Shown: positions 17,655 through 26,311 of the stretch, in pieces
How positions within the stretch are numbered: the first letter of the stretch is position 1
Layout of the letters: every line of letters starts with the position of its first letter
From: Deltaproteobacteria bacterium
GTDB lineage: Bacteria > Myxococcota_A > Polyangia > GCA-2747355 > JADLHG01
Assembly: GCA_020848905.1 (NCBI GenBank)
Contig: JADLHG010000038.1
Location: 62,001-126,000 of the forward strand
DNA: 64,000 bases
Direction: 5' to 3'
Program-made: the position numbers and the translations under genes
Notes under the pieces: generated by a model
What the model saw: the letters and a program-made list of their open reading frames with translations, nothing else
Databases searched by the model: none
Told to the model about the DNA's origin: nothing

Positions 17655-18896
17655 TCAGCGCACCCGGAAGCGCTGCACCGGGGCGGTGATCTCGATGAGC
17701 GCACCGTCGTTCGAGATCAGCGCGAGGGGCGCGTTGCAGGTCACGACCTGACGCCCGACGGAGATGTTCAAGAGCACCACCTCGGGACCTCCCCCGCGAA
17801 GCTGCTTCACCACCGAGCGCGGTCGATCTCCGACGATGCGGTAGTGATGCTCCTCGTCGGTGACGAACTCCGAAACCTCCTCGACCGGGCGCGCGTTGAA
17901 CCCCAGCTCGCGCGCCGCCGTCTGGAGGTAGTGGCAGAGCGTGAGGATCTCGGCCTCTTGCTTGCCTTCGGCCTCCCCGTCGACGAAGGCCTGGCGCAGG
18001 CGGGCGAAGCGGCCGAACCCCTCGCCGTACTCCTGCTTGAGCACGCGCTCGGCGGCGCTCGAGTTGGGACGCCGGGCCAGCCGGAAGGGAGAGCCGGCAG
18101 CCACCTCCCCCGCCAGTCCCACGCTCGACCGCCCCGCGAGCGAGGTGAAGGTGCGCGCCAGCCGCTCGAAGGTGCGCACCTGCGCGTGCCAGGGAACCGC
18201 GCGCTTCGGCACGCACAGCACCCGCACGGGCGAGGTGGTCAGCTCCACCGAGTGGACGCGGTGGCCGACCTTCACGTCGCGGTCCAGCAGCAGCACCCCC
18301 TCGGGGGGATGCGCGTTGCCGTAGATGTTCTGGTAGAGGTACCGTCGTCCCCCCTTGGCGTCGGGCTCGGAGATCTGGATCAGCGACCCGCTGAGCGTGA
18401 GCATCAGCGCCCCTTGCCGCGCCGTGCGGGAGAGGCGGCGTCGCTCCTTGAAGCCCTCCTGCTCGGCCACGGCCTGGAAGGCGCCGTACTGGGAAAGGTA
18501 CTCCTCGGCCTTGATGTCCAGCACCTCGTAAAACGAAGGCTCCTCGGGGACGCCCAAGATCGCGGCGAGGTGCGTCCGCACCGTCGGGTCGAGCTGATTG
18601 AAGTGAAAGAGCGGATCTATCGGCGAGCGCCCCACCGGGACGCCGAGGCTCGCCAGGCACCCGTCGAGCGCGACGCGGTGGCGCTGCAAGATCTCGAGCA
18701 GGTGTTGACGGCGGTCGGAGGCCAGCTCGCGGCTGCTCAGGGCGTACACCACCGCATCCAGGTTCTCGCGATAGTGCTGCACTTGGCGCAGGAGCTCGTC
18801 GGTCCGCTCCGAGCTTCCGAGCTGCCGCCGGAGCGACTCGATCTGCAACGGCTGGCGCAAGACCCAGCCCGCTTTTGAGGAGTGGTCGGACGCCAT
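17655..18896 (-). CDS. Uncharacterised soluble protein
   Basis: 413 aa, with no signal peptide or membrane helix and no family I recognise. The N-terminal ~120 residues are helical and charged (SERTDELLRQVQHYRENL, then DRRQHLLEILQRH). The middle (~170-270) alternates strands (GALMLTLSGSLIQISE, RYLYQNIYGNAH, VRVLCVPKRAVPW). The C-terminus ends in beta-like stretches (VVLLNISVGRQVVTCNAPLA). A GTG one codon upstream of the ATG is an equal alternative start. The gene is divergent from the RpoD-type sigma factor (69 bp between start codons) and convergent with the TPR-like gene. The long stop-free frame with normal codon usage supports a real gene. Confidence 0.7.
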   Translation of the reverse strand: MASDHSSKAGWVLRQPLQIESLRRQLGSSERTDELLRQVQHYRENLDAVVYALSSRELASDRRQHLLEILQRHRVALDGCLASLGVPVGRSPIDPLFHFNQLDPTVRTHLAAILGVPEEPSFYEVLDIKAEEYLSQYGAFQAVAEQEGFKERRRLSRTARQGALMLTLSGSLIQISEPDAKGGRRYLYQNIYGNAHPPEGVLLLDRDVKVGHRVHSVELTTSPVRVLCVPKRAVPWHAQVRTFERLARTFTSLAGRSSVGLAGEVAAGSPFRLARRPNSSAAERVLKQEYGEGFGRFARLRQAFVDGEAEGKQEAEILTLCHYLQTAARELGFNARPVEEVSEFVTDEEHHYRIVGDRPRSVVKQLRGGGPEVVLLNISVGRQVVTCNAPLALISNDGALIEITAPVQRFRVR

Positions 18897-18918
18897 CACG
18901 CGCGCATTGAACTCCAGA

Positions 18919-18953
18919 TATGATCGCCCAAAGACCGGTGGTTTTCAACCGCC
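18919..18953 (+). promoter_or_regulatory. Candidate -10 box and leader hairpin upstream of the sigma factor gene
   Basis: TATGAT at 18919-18924 matches 5 of 6 of the -10 consensus, without a convincing -35. Downstream, GGTGGTT (18937-18943) and AACCGCC (18947-18953) can pair, with one G-U wobble, around a TTC loop, 12 nt before the ATG. No clear Shine-Dalgarno sequence is seen, so the hairpin lies where ribosomes would load. Confidence 0.35.
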
Positions 18954-18965
18954 AGATGTTCGACA

Positions 18966-20792
18966 ATGGAAGGCACGAAGCCAGGTTACGGCTCCCGCCC
19001 CAGCATGTCGGCCCATCGCGCGAAAAAGCTCGACGATCTCTTCCGCCGTGGGCGCCGCAAGGGCTACGTGACGCTCGACGAGATCATCTACGCCTCGCCC
19101 GTCACGCAGAGCACGGAACAGATGGACGAGCTCCTCACCGAGCTCGCCGACGGCGGCATCGACGTCGTCGGGCTCGAGCGCGAGGAGCAGGAGGAGAGCG
19201 CCGTCGAAGGGCCCCCGAGCCCGGCCGGCGAGCCGACCACCGATCCGGTGGCGATCTACATGCGCCAGCTCAAGTCGGTTCCGCTGCTGAGCAAGCGCGC
19301 GGAGGTGGACGCGGCGAAGCGCCTCGAGGCCGCGCGGCTCGAGGTGCTCCGCCAGGCGCTCGGCACCGGCGTCGCCGTGGACGAGCTGCTGCGCCTCGGG
19401 CAGAGCCTCAAGGCCGGGCGCCTCGACGTCTTCGACGGCAGCGAGGAGGAGGAGCTCGACGCCCCTCCCGGCGAGGAGAGCACCGACGCGACCCGCGCGC
19501 GCGAGCGCTTCGTCGAGCTGGTCGAGCGGCTCGCCGCCCTCGACCGCGAGAGCCGTCAGCTATCGGAGCGGCTCTCGTCCAAGCAGGTGCGCGCCGATCA
19601 GGAGCGCAGCGAGCTGCGCGACCGCGCCTCCGCGAATCAGCAGGAGATGCTCGACGTCCTCTGCAAGATCGACTTCCGCGAGACCTACGTGAGCCGCGTG
19701 GTGGGCCGCATCAAGGAGCTCGCCGATCGCCTCGAGGACGCGGAGGACGAGATCCGCCAGCTCGAGACCCGCGCGCAGCTCGGCGCAGACGACCTCCGGC
19801 GCCTCGCGAAGGCCCGCAAGCGCACCTCGAGCTCGCCTGGGTTGTCGGCGATCACCACCGCCGACCTGCAGGTCCCGGCCGACGACGAAGCGCACGCGCC
19901 AGAGCACGCCATGAGCGACGAGGAGCTCGCGGAGCACGTGCGGCTGCTCAAGAACGCGGAGCGGCGCATCCGGACGCTCGAGCGCAAGGCGAACACCAGC
20001 GCCACGCAGCTCGCGAAGGCCCGACGCGCCATCGAGGGGGCCGAGCTCCGCGCGCAGCGCGCCAAGGACGAGCTGGTGCTCGCCAACCAGCGACTCGTCG
20101 TACACATCGCCGCGCGGTACGTGAATCGGGGATTGCCGTTCCTCGAGCTCGTGCAGGAGGGGAACCTCGGCCTGATGCGCGCCGTGGAGAAGTTCGACTA
20201 TCGGCGCGGCTACAAGTTCTCGACCTACGGGACCTGGTGGATCCGGCACGCCATCTCGCGCGCCATCGCCAACCAGACGCGCACCATCCGCCTTCCCGTC
20301 CACATCCGCGAGGCGATCCGCAAGCTCGTACGCGAGAGTCGCCGTCACGTCCTCGAGGTGGGGCGCGAACCGACGGCCGACGAGCTGGCGCTGCGGCTCA
20401 AGACGCCGGTGGAGCGCGTCGTGGAGATCATGGAGGCCTCGCGCAAGACGCTGCGCTGGGAACTCCCCGTCGGCGAGGACGGCGAGACCGAGCTCGGGGC
20501 GCTGATCGCCGACAAGGCGGTCCCGTCGCCCTTCGAAGAGGTGAGCAACAAGGGGCAGTGGGAACAGATCGCGAAGGCCATGACGACGCTGCGCGATCGC
20601 GAGCGCGAGGTGCTCGAGCGACGCTTCGGCCTCGAGCGGCGCTCCGCCCAGACGCTCGAGGAGGTGGGCCGCGACCTCGGGATCACGCGCGAACGCGTGC
20701 GTCAGATCCAGGCCCGGGCGGTGCGCAAGCTGCAGATCGCCGTGCGCGGCGCGGGCGGTAGCCGTCGGCTGGTCCTCGACGACCTCTCGTGA
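18966..20792 (+). CDS. rpoD: RpoD-type sigma-70 factor
   Basis: 608 aa. Region 1.1-like residues ~15-65 ([20 protein letters not shown]); region 1.2 at ~93-125 ([18 protein letters not shown]); a charged ~240-residue non-conserved segment; region 2 at ~367-447, with the sigma-70 signature [20 protein letters not shown] and the WWIR -10-melting segment; region 3; region 4 at ~540-590 ([20 protein letters not shown]), which reads the -35 box. The architecture is that of a primary sigma factor. Core substitutions relative to E. coli ([20 protein letters not shown]) and the absence of dnaG nearby leave open a group-2 paralogue; the rest of the genome would decide. It is tail-to-tail with the FHA-kinase gene, 3 bp apart. 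Confidence 0.85.
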   Translation: MEGTKPGYGSRPSMSAHRAKKLDDLFRRGRRKGYVTLDEIIYASPVTQSTEQMDELLTELADGGIDVVGLEREEQEESAVEGPPSPAGEPTTDPVAIYMRQLKSVPLLSKRAEVDAAKRLEAARLEVLRQALGTGVAVDELLRLGQSLKAGRLDVFDGSEEEELDAPPGEESTDATRARERFVELVERLAALDRESRQLSERLSSKQVRADQERSELRDRASANQQEMLDVLCKIDFRETYVSRVVGRIKELADRLEDAEDEIRQLETRAQLGADDLRRLAKARKRTSSSPGLSAITTADLQVPADDEAHAPEHAMSDEELAEHVRLLKNAERRIRTLERKANTSATQLAKARRAIEGAELRAQRAKDELVLANQRLVVHIAARYVNRGLPFLELVQEGNLGLMRAVEKFDYRRGYKFSTYGTWWIRHAISRAIANQTRTIRLPVHIREAIRKLVRESRRHVLEVGREPTADELALRLKTPVERVVEIMEASRKTLRWELPVGEDGETELGALIADKAVPSPFEEVSNKGQWEQIAKAMTTLRDREREVLERRFGLERRSAQTLEEVGRDLGITRERVRQIQARAVRKLQIAVRGAGGSRRLVLDDLS

Positions 20793-20795
20793 AGG

Positions 20796-22853
20796 CTATT
20801 CGACGTCGAAACAGAGCTCGAGGGGGCCGAGCATGAGCTTGTCGCCGGGCGTGAGCTGGACCGCGCCGTCGATGGGACGGCCGTTCACCGCGAGCGGCCG
20901 GTAGCCCGGGGCGAGCTCCACCCAGTAGCCGTCGGCGCGCCGCACCACGGTCCCGCCCACCGCCTCCACCTGCGCCTCGCCGATCGAGACGGTGTGTCCG
21001 AGCGGCAGGCTGCGCTCCACGGCGAGCACCATCCGCTCGGCGCCGAACTGCAGCGTCACCACCCCCTCCGCGGCCAGCCGCTGCGTCTCGGCGGAGGGCG
21101 TCGCGACCATCGGCGGACGCGCCACCTTCGACGACGCGAGCGCGGCGGGCGGCGGGATGGGTGGCATCGGGGCAGCGCCGCTCCGGGCGGCGGGCGGCTG
21201 CGGCACGGGGCCGGTGACGGCCGGGTTCGCGCGTTCGGGGCGGTCGGAGCGCTCCGAACGATCCAGGCGCTCCGGGCGGTCGGTCCGCTCCGAACGGTCC
21301 AGACGCTCCGGGCGGTCCGTGCGCTCCGAGCGATCCAGGCGTTCCGGGCGGTCCGTGCGCTCCGAACGGTCCAGGCGCTCCGGGGCGAACGGAGGGACCG
21401 GCGGCGCCCCTGGCTCCGGCCCGGAGAGCCGCCCTCCGTGCGCCTGACGTTCGAAGCGCATCTCGAAAGGCCCGATGCGGATCACGTCGCCCGGGCTGAG
21501 ACTCCGCTGCCCCTCGATGCGATCCCCGTTCAGAAAGGTGCCGTTCGAGCTCTGCAGGTCTTCGAGCAGGTAGCGCCCGTCTTCGTGGACCACCCGCGCG
21601 TGCCGCCGCGAGACCCGGCCGTCGGCGAGACGCAGGTCGCCGCCGCGACCGATCACGAACTCGGCCCCCAGGTTGAACGGGATCGGGTCGCCCACCTCGG
21701 GGATGAGGAGCAGCTGCGCCGGACCGAGCGCGCGACCGCCCCGACCCTCCTCCGCCGCGCCACCCCTGCGCCGCCCGAGGGCCGACGACGACTCGGCCAG
21801 CTCCTCGGGGGAATAGACCACGCTGTGGCGGTGCACCGCGAAGTCCTCGCGCTGCATCACGCCCGCCCGCGCCGGAGCCTCTCCCCGCGCCTCCTCCTCT
21901 TCCGCCTGGTTGTCGAGCACCGTCTCGACCAGCTGGCCGAGCTGCGGCGCGGAGAAGTCCGGGGCCGTGCGGCGCAGGTACTCGGAGATCGCCGCGCCGA
22001 ACTCGCGCCCGCTCTGGTAGCGCTCGGCCGGGTTGGGCCGGATGGCCTTCATCACGAGCGCGTCGAGGTCGGGGGAGATCCCGGGCCGCAGCACCGACGG
22101 CGGCTTCACGTCTACCTTGCGCACGAGCTCGAGCAGCTTGACGGGGTTCTTCTCGTGGTAGACCGAACCGCCGGTGAGCGCCTCGTAGAGCACGATCCCC
22201 GCGCTGAAGACGTCCGTGCGCTGGTCGACGGGATCGCCCCACGACTGCTCGGGGGACATGTAGACCAGCTTGCCCTTGATCACCCCCGCCCGCGTCTTGC
22301 TCGAGACGTTCGCCGCCTTCGCGATGCCGAAGTCCACGATCTTCACCTCGCCGTGGCGCGAGAGCAGGATGTTCTGCGGGCTGATGTCCCGGTGGATGAT
22401 GCGCAGCGGGGTCCCTTCGTCGTCGGTCTTGTTGTGCGCGTAGTCCAGGCCGGCCATCGTCTCGCGCACCACGTAGAGCGCCGCGGCGATGGGCATCTCC
22501 TGGTTCAGCTCCGAGACGGCCTTCAGGATCCTGAAGCAGTCGGCGCCGTCTACGTACTCCATCGAGATGAAGTACGTGTCCTCGATCCGACCGAGGTCGA
22601 AGGTCTGCGCGATGTTCGCGTGGGTGAGCTTCACCGCGAGCTTCGCCTCGTCGACCAGCATCTGGACGAAGCGCCGGTCGTCGGCGTAGTCGGGGTGAAT
22701 GACCTTGAGCGCCAGGTGCTTCTCGAAGCCGGCCATCCCCTGCGTGCGCGCGAGGTAGATCTCCGCCATCCCCCCGACGGCGATGAGCTTCACGAGGTGA
22801 TACGGCCCGAACTCGCTGCCGAGGGGAAGGGTCGGCTTGGGTAGCTTGGCCAT
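20796..22853 (-). CDS. Ser/Thr protein kinase with FHA domain and FHA-like C-terminus
   Basis: 685 aa. Residues ~15-290 are a complete Hanks-type kinase: GGMAEIYLAR loop, Lys in LALKVIHPDY, HRDISPQN catalytic loop, DFGIAKA, MSPEQ. An FHA domain follows at ~388-460 with GRGGDLRL, RVSRRHARV and SSNGTFLNG, the phosphothreonine-binding residues. Next are four exact-length 12-residue repeats (PERLDRSERTDR) at ~490-537. The last ~90 residues look like a second, degenerate FHA (VSIGEAQVE, VNGRPIDG, LTPGDKLMLGPLELCF). No transmembrane helix is found, so it should be cytosolic, and FHA modules in such kinases bind phosphorylated partners or their own phosphosites. It lies 18 bp after pheT on the same strand. 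Confidence 0.93.
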   Translation of the reverse strand: MAKLPKPTLPLGSEFGPYHLVKLIAVGGMAEIYLARTQGMAGFEKHLALKVIHPDYADDRRFVQMLVDEAKLAVKLTHANIAQTFDLGRIEDTYFISMEYVDGADCFRILKAVSELNQEMPIAAALYVVRETMAGLDYAHNKTDDEGTPLRIIHRDISPQNILLSRHGEVKIVDFGIAKAANVSSKTRAGVIKGKLVYMSPEQSWGDPVDQRTDVFSAGIVLYEALTGGSVYHEKNPVKLLELVRKVDVKPPSVLRPGISPDLDALVMKAIRPNPAERYQSGREFGAAISEYLRRTAPDFSAPQLGQLVETVLDNQAEEEEARGEAPARAGVMQREDFAVHRHSVVYSPEELAESSSALGRRRGGAAEEGRGGRALGPAQLLLIPEVGDPIPFNLGAEFVIGRGGDLRLADGRVSRRHARVVHEDGRYLLEDLQSSNGTFLNGDRIEGQRSLSPGDVIRIGPFEMRFERQAHGGRLSGPEPGAPPVPPFAPERLDRSERTDRPERLDRSERTDRPERLDRSERTDRPERLDRSERSDRPERANPAVTGPVPQPPAARSGAAPMPPIPPPAALASSKVARPPMVATPSAETQRLAAEGVVTLQFGAERMVLAVERSLPLGHTVSIGEAQVEAVGGTVVRRADGYWVELAPGYRPLAVNGRPIDGAVQLTPGDKLMLGPLELCFDVE
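21240..21383 (-). repeat. Four tandem 36-bp repeats in the FHA-kinase gene
   Basis: Four in-frame copies encode PERLDRSER(T/S)DR, a charged 12-residue unit. Copies differ only at a few mostly synonymous positions, suggesting recent slippage or gene-conversion expansion. A fifth, partial PER follows. Confidence 0.9.
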
Positions 22854-22871
22854 CTGGCCGTGATTGTAGCC

Positions 22872-24710
22872 CTACGGGGCGACCAGCGCCAAGTCCAGCT
22901 CGAAGACCGCCGTGGGCTGGGCGAGCTTGAAGCGCTCGAGGACCTCCGGGTGCAGCTCGCCCATCTTCCCGACGACGAGCGCGCGCTCGCCGCGACGGGC
23001 GACCACGGCGGCACCGCGGCCGCCGATGAAGCAGGGGCTCGCGTCGGGGCGCGCCTCGAGTTCCCAGCCGAACTCACGCAGCAGCGCCTCGCACGCGGAA
23101 CGGATCTCGGCGTAGTCGACCCGGGGGCCGATCGCGCCGGCCGCGACCTTGCACCACTCGCGCGCGCCCGTCTCGGCCTCCGCGTCGAGGAGCGTCACGT
23201 TCCCCACCTCGAAGATGCGCTGGGGGAGCACGTGATCGGTGTTGATGGAGAAGGTGTCGAGGAGCCCGGCGAGCAAGGTGGTGCGAACGATGGTCTGCTC
23301 GACGCTGATCGGGTTCTCGATCAGCACGGCGCGCTCCTCGCGCGGCAGCCGAAGCGCGTCGTACTGCTGCTCCTCCGAGGAGAGGATGAGCGTCAGCACC
23401 TCGTGGTAGCCGAGCCCCGTGAGGGAGCGGCGCGCGCACTCCGCCTGGCGCTGCACGGGGAGGTCCGCACCGACGGTGAGGGTCGGCACGAGCGTGGGCA
23501 CGATGTTGTGGTACCCGTAGGCGATCGCCAGATCCTCGGCCAGGTCCACCGGGTGCATGATGTCGTTGCGGTAGGCGGGGACGAGCACCTTGCACCCGCC
23601 GTCGCCGCTGGGCTTCACCTCGTGCCCCATGCGGCGGAGGAGCCGCGCCCCCTCCGCGTCGGAGAGCGAGACGCCCACGCGCCTCGCGGCGGCCTGCACG
23701 TCGAAGGTGACCTCCTGCGGCGCGAGGTCCGGCGTGGCGGCCTCACGGTCGGGGTAGACGATGGTCACCGCCTCGAGCGTCGCGTCGCGGTCCAGCTCGG
23801 CCAGGCTCGTGACGAGCATGTTCAAGGTCTTGGCCACGATGCGCTCCTCGGTCCCGGTCACGTCGAGGAAGAAGTCGCGGCTCGTGCGGGTCAGACGGGT
23901 CTGCTCGCTGTTGATGATCGGCGGGAGGCTGAGCACCTGGCCCTGCTCATCCTCGAGCAGCGGATAGCGCGAGAAGCCCGCCAGCAGCCGGGCGTAAGCC
24001 ACGCCCTTGGGGTGGCGTTCGAGGATCTCCTGCGGGGTGAGGCGCGCCGACGCGTCGGCCGGGTCGTAGCCGAGGGGCGTGAAGGTGAGCTCCTCGGGAG
24101 CCACGCTCCGGTAGCGGAAGGCCGTGCCGTGCAGCGTCGCCAGATCGTAGACGCCGATCGAGGCCCGCTTGCGGTCGCGGCCGAGCGCCCAGTGCAGGTT
24201 CTCCTGGAGCTTCATGATCACCTTGATCAGCTCGTCGGAGAGGGTAAAGCCGCGGACCACGGCGCACCCGATCGCGGGGCGGAAGCTCTCCGCGTGGGCG
24301 AGGCTCGGATCGACCCAGACGCGCAGCCGCGCCGGCCCGACGGCGTAGCGCACGGGCTCGGGGTCCTCGGCCAGATAGGCCCGGAGCACGCGCGCGAGGC
24401 CCCCCGGCTCGAACATGTCGGGGCGCACGGCGAGGAGCTCCATGCGGATCACGTCGCTCTCGCCGAGCGCCGAGAGGAGCGCCGGGGTGGCCTTGAAGTC
24501 GGCGGCGCAGCGGTCGCAGAGCACCGGCGGATTCTCGGTCTCGGTGATCTCCGTGATGTTGTCGCAGCGCCCGCAGTGGAAGCGCCGCACCGTCGCGTAC
24601 CCCTCGACGTCGCACCCGAGGTGCTGCAGGTGCGTCACGAGCGCGTCGCGGGAGAGCTCCCGGCCGAGCCGCGCCATGAGCAGGTGAACCGGAATGCCGA
24701 CTACCGCCAT
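22872..24710 (-). CDS. pheT: Phenylalanyl-tRNA synthetase beta subunit, archaeal/eukaryotic type
   Basis: 612 aa, short compared with the ~800-aa bacterial PheT: the N-terminal tRNA-binding (EMAP-like) domain and the C-terminal anticodon-binding domain are missing. Landmarks of the archaeal type are present: LPPIINSEQTRLT, VPAYRNDIMHPVDLAEDLAIAYGY and VGKMGELHPEVLERF, near the end. The subunit forms a heterotetramer with PheS and contributes editing and structure. Cys46/Cys49 (HCGRC) and Cys65/Cys68 (LCDRC) form an apparent zinc-ribbon insertion. The ATG at 24710 overlaps the pheS stop by 10 bp; longer frames read into pheS. The FHA-kinase gene follows 18 bp downstream. Confidence 0.93.
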   Translation of the reverse strand: MAVVGIPVHLLMARLGRELSRDALVTHLQHLGCDVEGYATVRRFHCGRCDNITEITETENPPVLCDRCAADFKATPALLSALGESDVIRMELLAVRPDMFEPGGLARVLRAYLAEDPEPVRYAVGPARLRVWVDPSLAHAESFRPAIGCAVVRGFTLSDELIKVIMKLQENLHWALGRDRKRASIGVYDLATLHGTAFRYRSVAPEELTFTPLGYDPADASARLTPQEILERHPKGVAYARLLAGFSRYPLLEDEQGQVLSLPPIINSEQTRLTRTSRDFFLDVTGTEERIVAKTLNMLVTSLAELDRDATLEAVTIVYPDREAATPDLAPQEVTFDVQAAARRVGVSLSDAEGARLLRRMGHEVKPSGDGGCKVLVPAYRNDIMHPVDLAEDLAIAYGYHNIVPTLVPTLTVGADLPVQRQAECARRSLTGLGYHEVLTLILSSEEQQYDALRLPREERAVLIENPISVEQTIVRTTLLAGLLDTFSINTDHVLPQRIFEVGNVTLLDAEAETGAREWCKVAAGAIGPRVDYAEIRSACEALLREFGWELEARPDASPCFIGGRGAAVVARRGERALVVGKMGELHPEVLERFKLAQPTAVFELDLALVAP

Positions 24711-26215
24711 AGCGGGGTCTCCTTGAGCCAGGCCAGGCGCGAGCGGTAGAGCTCGCCGATCGCCCCGAGCTGGTACCGAAACATGGCCAGCCGCTCGAGC
24801 CCGAGTCCCCAGGCCAGGACCGGCGCCGTGCACCCGAGGGGCTGCGTCACCTCGGGCCGGAAGACGCCGGCCCCGCCCATCTCCACCCAGTCGCCGCGAC
24901 GCTCCGACCAGACGAAGACCTCCACGCTCGGCTCGGTGTAGGGGAAGAAGCCCGGCCGGAACTGGAAGCGGTCGAAGCCCATCTTGCGGTAGAAGGCCTG
25001 GAGCGTGCCGAGCAGGCTCGCGAAAGAGGCGTGGTCGTCGATGATCACGCCGTCCACCTGGTGGAAGACGGGCAGGTGCTTGTAGTCCACCGTCTCGCGG
25101 CGGAAGACCGGCCCCACGCAGAAGACCTTGCGCGGCGCCTGGGGGTCCGCCGCCAGCGCGCGAATCGTCGAGGCCGTGGTGTGGGTGCGCAGCACGGGCC
25201 GTCCGGCGAGCTCCTCGTTCCAGGGGTAGCGCCAGCCGACCGAGCCGGTATCGCCGCCCGTCTCGTGCGTGCGCGCCACCCGCTCGACGAGCGCGCGTTC
25301 GGGGAGCCGGGCCCGCGCCGGGCGGGCGATGTAGAAGGTGTCCTGCATCTCGCGCGCGGGATGGTCCTGCGGCTGGAAGAGCGCGTCGAAGTCCCAGAAG
25401 CTCGACTCGACGTAGGGGCTGACGATCTCGCTGAAGCCGAGCTCGAGGAAGACGCGACGGGTCTGCTGGAAGATCGAGACCAGCGGGTGCTCGCGACCGG
25501 GGTGGACCGGGTCCGCGGCCAGGGTCACGTCGTAGGGGCGCAGCTCGACCTCGCGCCACTCCCCCGTGCGGAGGAGCTCGGCCGAGAGCTGCGTGACCTG
25601 CTTGCGCGGCTTGAGCCCGCCCGCGACGAGCGCGCGCCCCTTCTCGGTGAGCGCCACGAGGCGGGTGGTGCGCTCCCGCTCCTCGACGAAGCCCGTCCGG
25701 CCGGCGAGCTGCGCGCGGGCGAGAGGGAGGTCGAGCCCTTCGGCGGCGAGCTGCGCCTCGGGTGCTGCTCCCTTCACGAGACGCTCGAGCAGCCGCTCGT
25801 CCGCGGCCGGCGTGGCCAGCGCGGCCCGCCCCGCGGGAAGGAGCGTCACGGTCCGCCCCTCCTGAGCCACCCACTCCTTGGCCTTGAGGAACCTGAGCGC
25901 CTTGCCGGTCTCGGGGACCTTCTGGCTGAGCGTCGGCAGCTCGAGGCTACCGCCCGCCTCGGAGAGGGCCTGGATCACCGCGCGGTCGGGAAACGGTTGC
26001 CCGACGAGCTCCTTGCCCTTCGGGCCGAGGCGCAGCTCGAGCTCGGTCCGCTCCTCGATGGCGAGCTCGCCCGCCGCGGCGCGCGTCAGACAGAGCGCGG
26101 TGACCGGCGCCTGGTCGAGGCCCAGCTCTTCGGCGAGCGCGACGACGGCTACCGGCTCCGTCCGCGCGGCGAGCGCGAGCAACACGCGAACGTCGAGTTC
26201 AGGAAGGCTCTGCAT
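24701..26215 (-). CDS. pheS: Phenylalanyl-tRNA synthetase alpha subunit, archaeal/eukaryotic type
   Basis: 504 aa, versus ~330 in typical bacterial PheS. The extra ~200 N-terminal residues form winged-helix modules (VAVVALAEELGLDQAPVTAL; TRLVALTEKGRALVAGGL) like those in archaeal and eukaryotic cytosolic alpha subunits. The class II core follows: motif 1 region HPLVSIFQQTRRVFLELGF, motif 2 RPVLRTHTTAS...VFRRETVD, the Phe pocket FRPGFFPYTEPSVEV, and motif 3 GWGLGLERLAMF-like (ending GLGLERLAMFRYQL). It charges tRNA-Phe with phenylalanine. It overlaps pheT by 10 bp. Both subunits being of this type suggests an ancient or transferred pair rather than the standard bacterial one. Confidence 0.95.
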   Translation of the reverse strand: MQSLPELDVRVLLALAARTEPVAVVALAEELGLDQAPVTALCLTRAAAGELAIEERTELELRLGPKGKELVGQPFPDRAVIQALSEAGGSLELPTLSQKVPETGKALRFLKAKEWVAQEGRTVTLLPAGRAALATPAADERLLERLVKGAAPEAQLAAEGLDLPLARAQLAGRTGFVEERERTTRLVALTEKGRALVAGGLKPRKQVTQLSAELLRTGEWREVELRPYDVTLAADPVHPGREHPLVSIFQQTRRVFLELGFSEIVSPYVESSFWDFDALFQPQDHPAREMQDTFYIARPARARLPERALVERVARTHETGGDTGSVGWRYPWNEELAGRPVLRTHTTASTIRALAADPQAPRKVFCVGPVFRRETVDYKHLPVFHQVDGVIIDDHASFASLLGTLQAFYRKMGFDRFQFRPGFFPYTEPSVEVFVWSERRGDWVEMGGAGVFRPEVTQPLGCTAPVLAWGLGLERLAMFRYQLGAIGELYRSRLAWLKETPLWR

Positions 26216-26311
26216 GGCCGGGGAGCCTAGTGCACGGCCCCGGGGCGCGCAAGGGAAGGCGGTGCAGGGGAAGGCAGCGCCGCAGCGGGAGGGCGGCGCC
26301 GCGAGGCAACG

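Noticed and set aside
22860-24749. 629-codon plus-strand frame opposite pheT
   Set aside because: The opposite strand encodes a complete, motif-rich PheT. The plus-strand frame is Arg/His/Glu-rich and matches nothing.
22872-25874. 1000-aa fusion of PheT with an upstream N-terminal region
   Set aside because: The upstream part is an out-of-frame reading of pheS. The ATG at 24710 begins the first PheT domain and overlaps the pheS stop by 10 bp.
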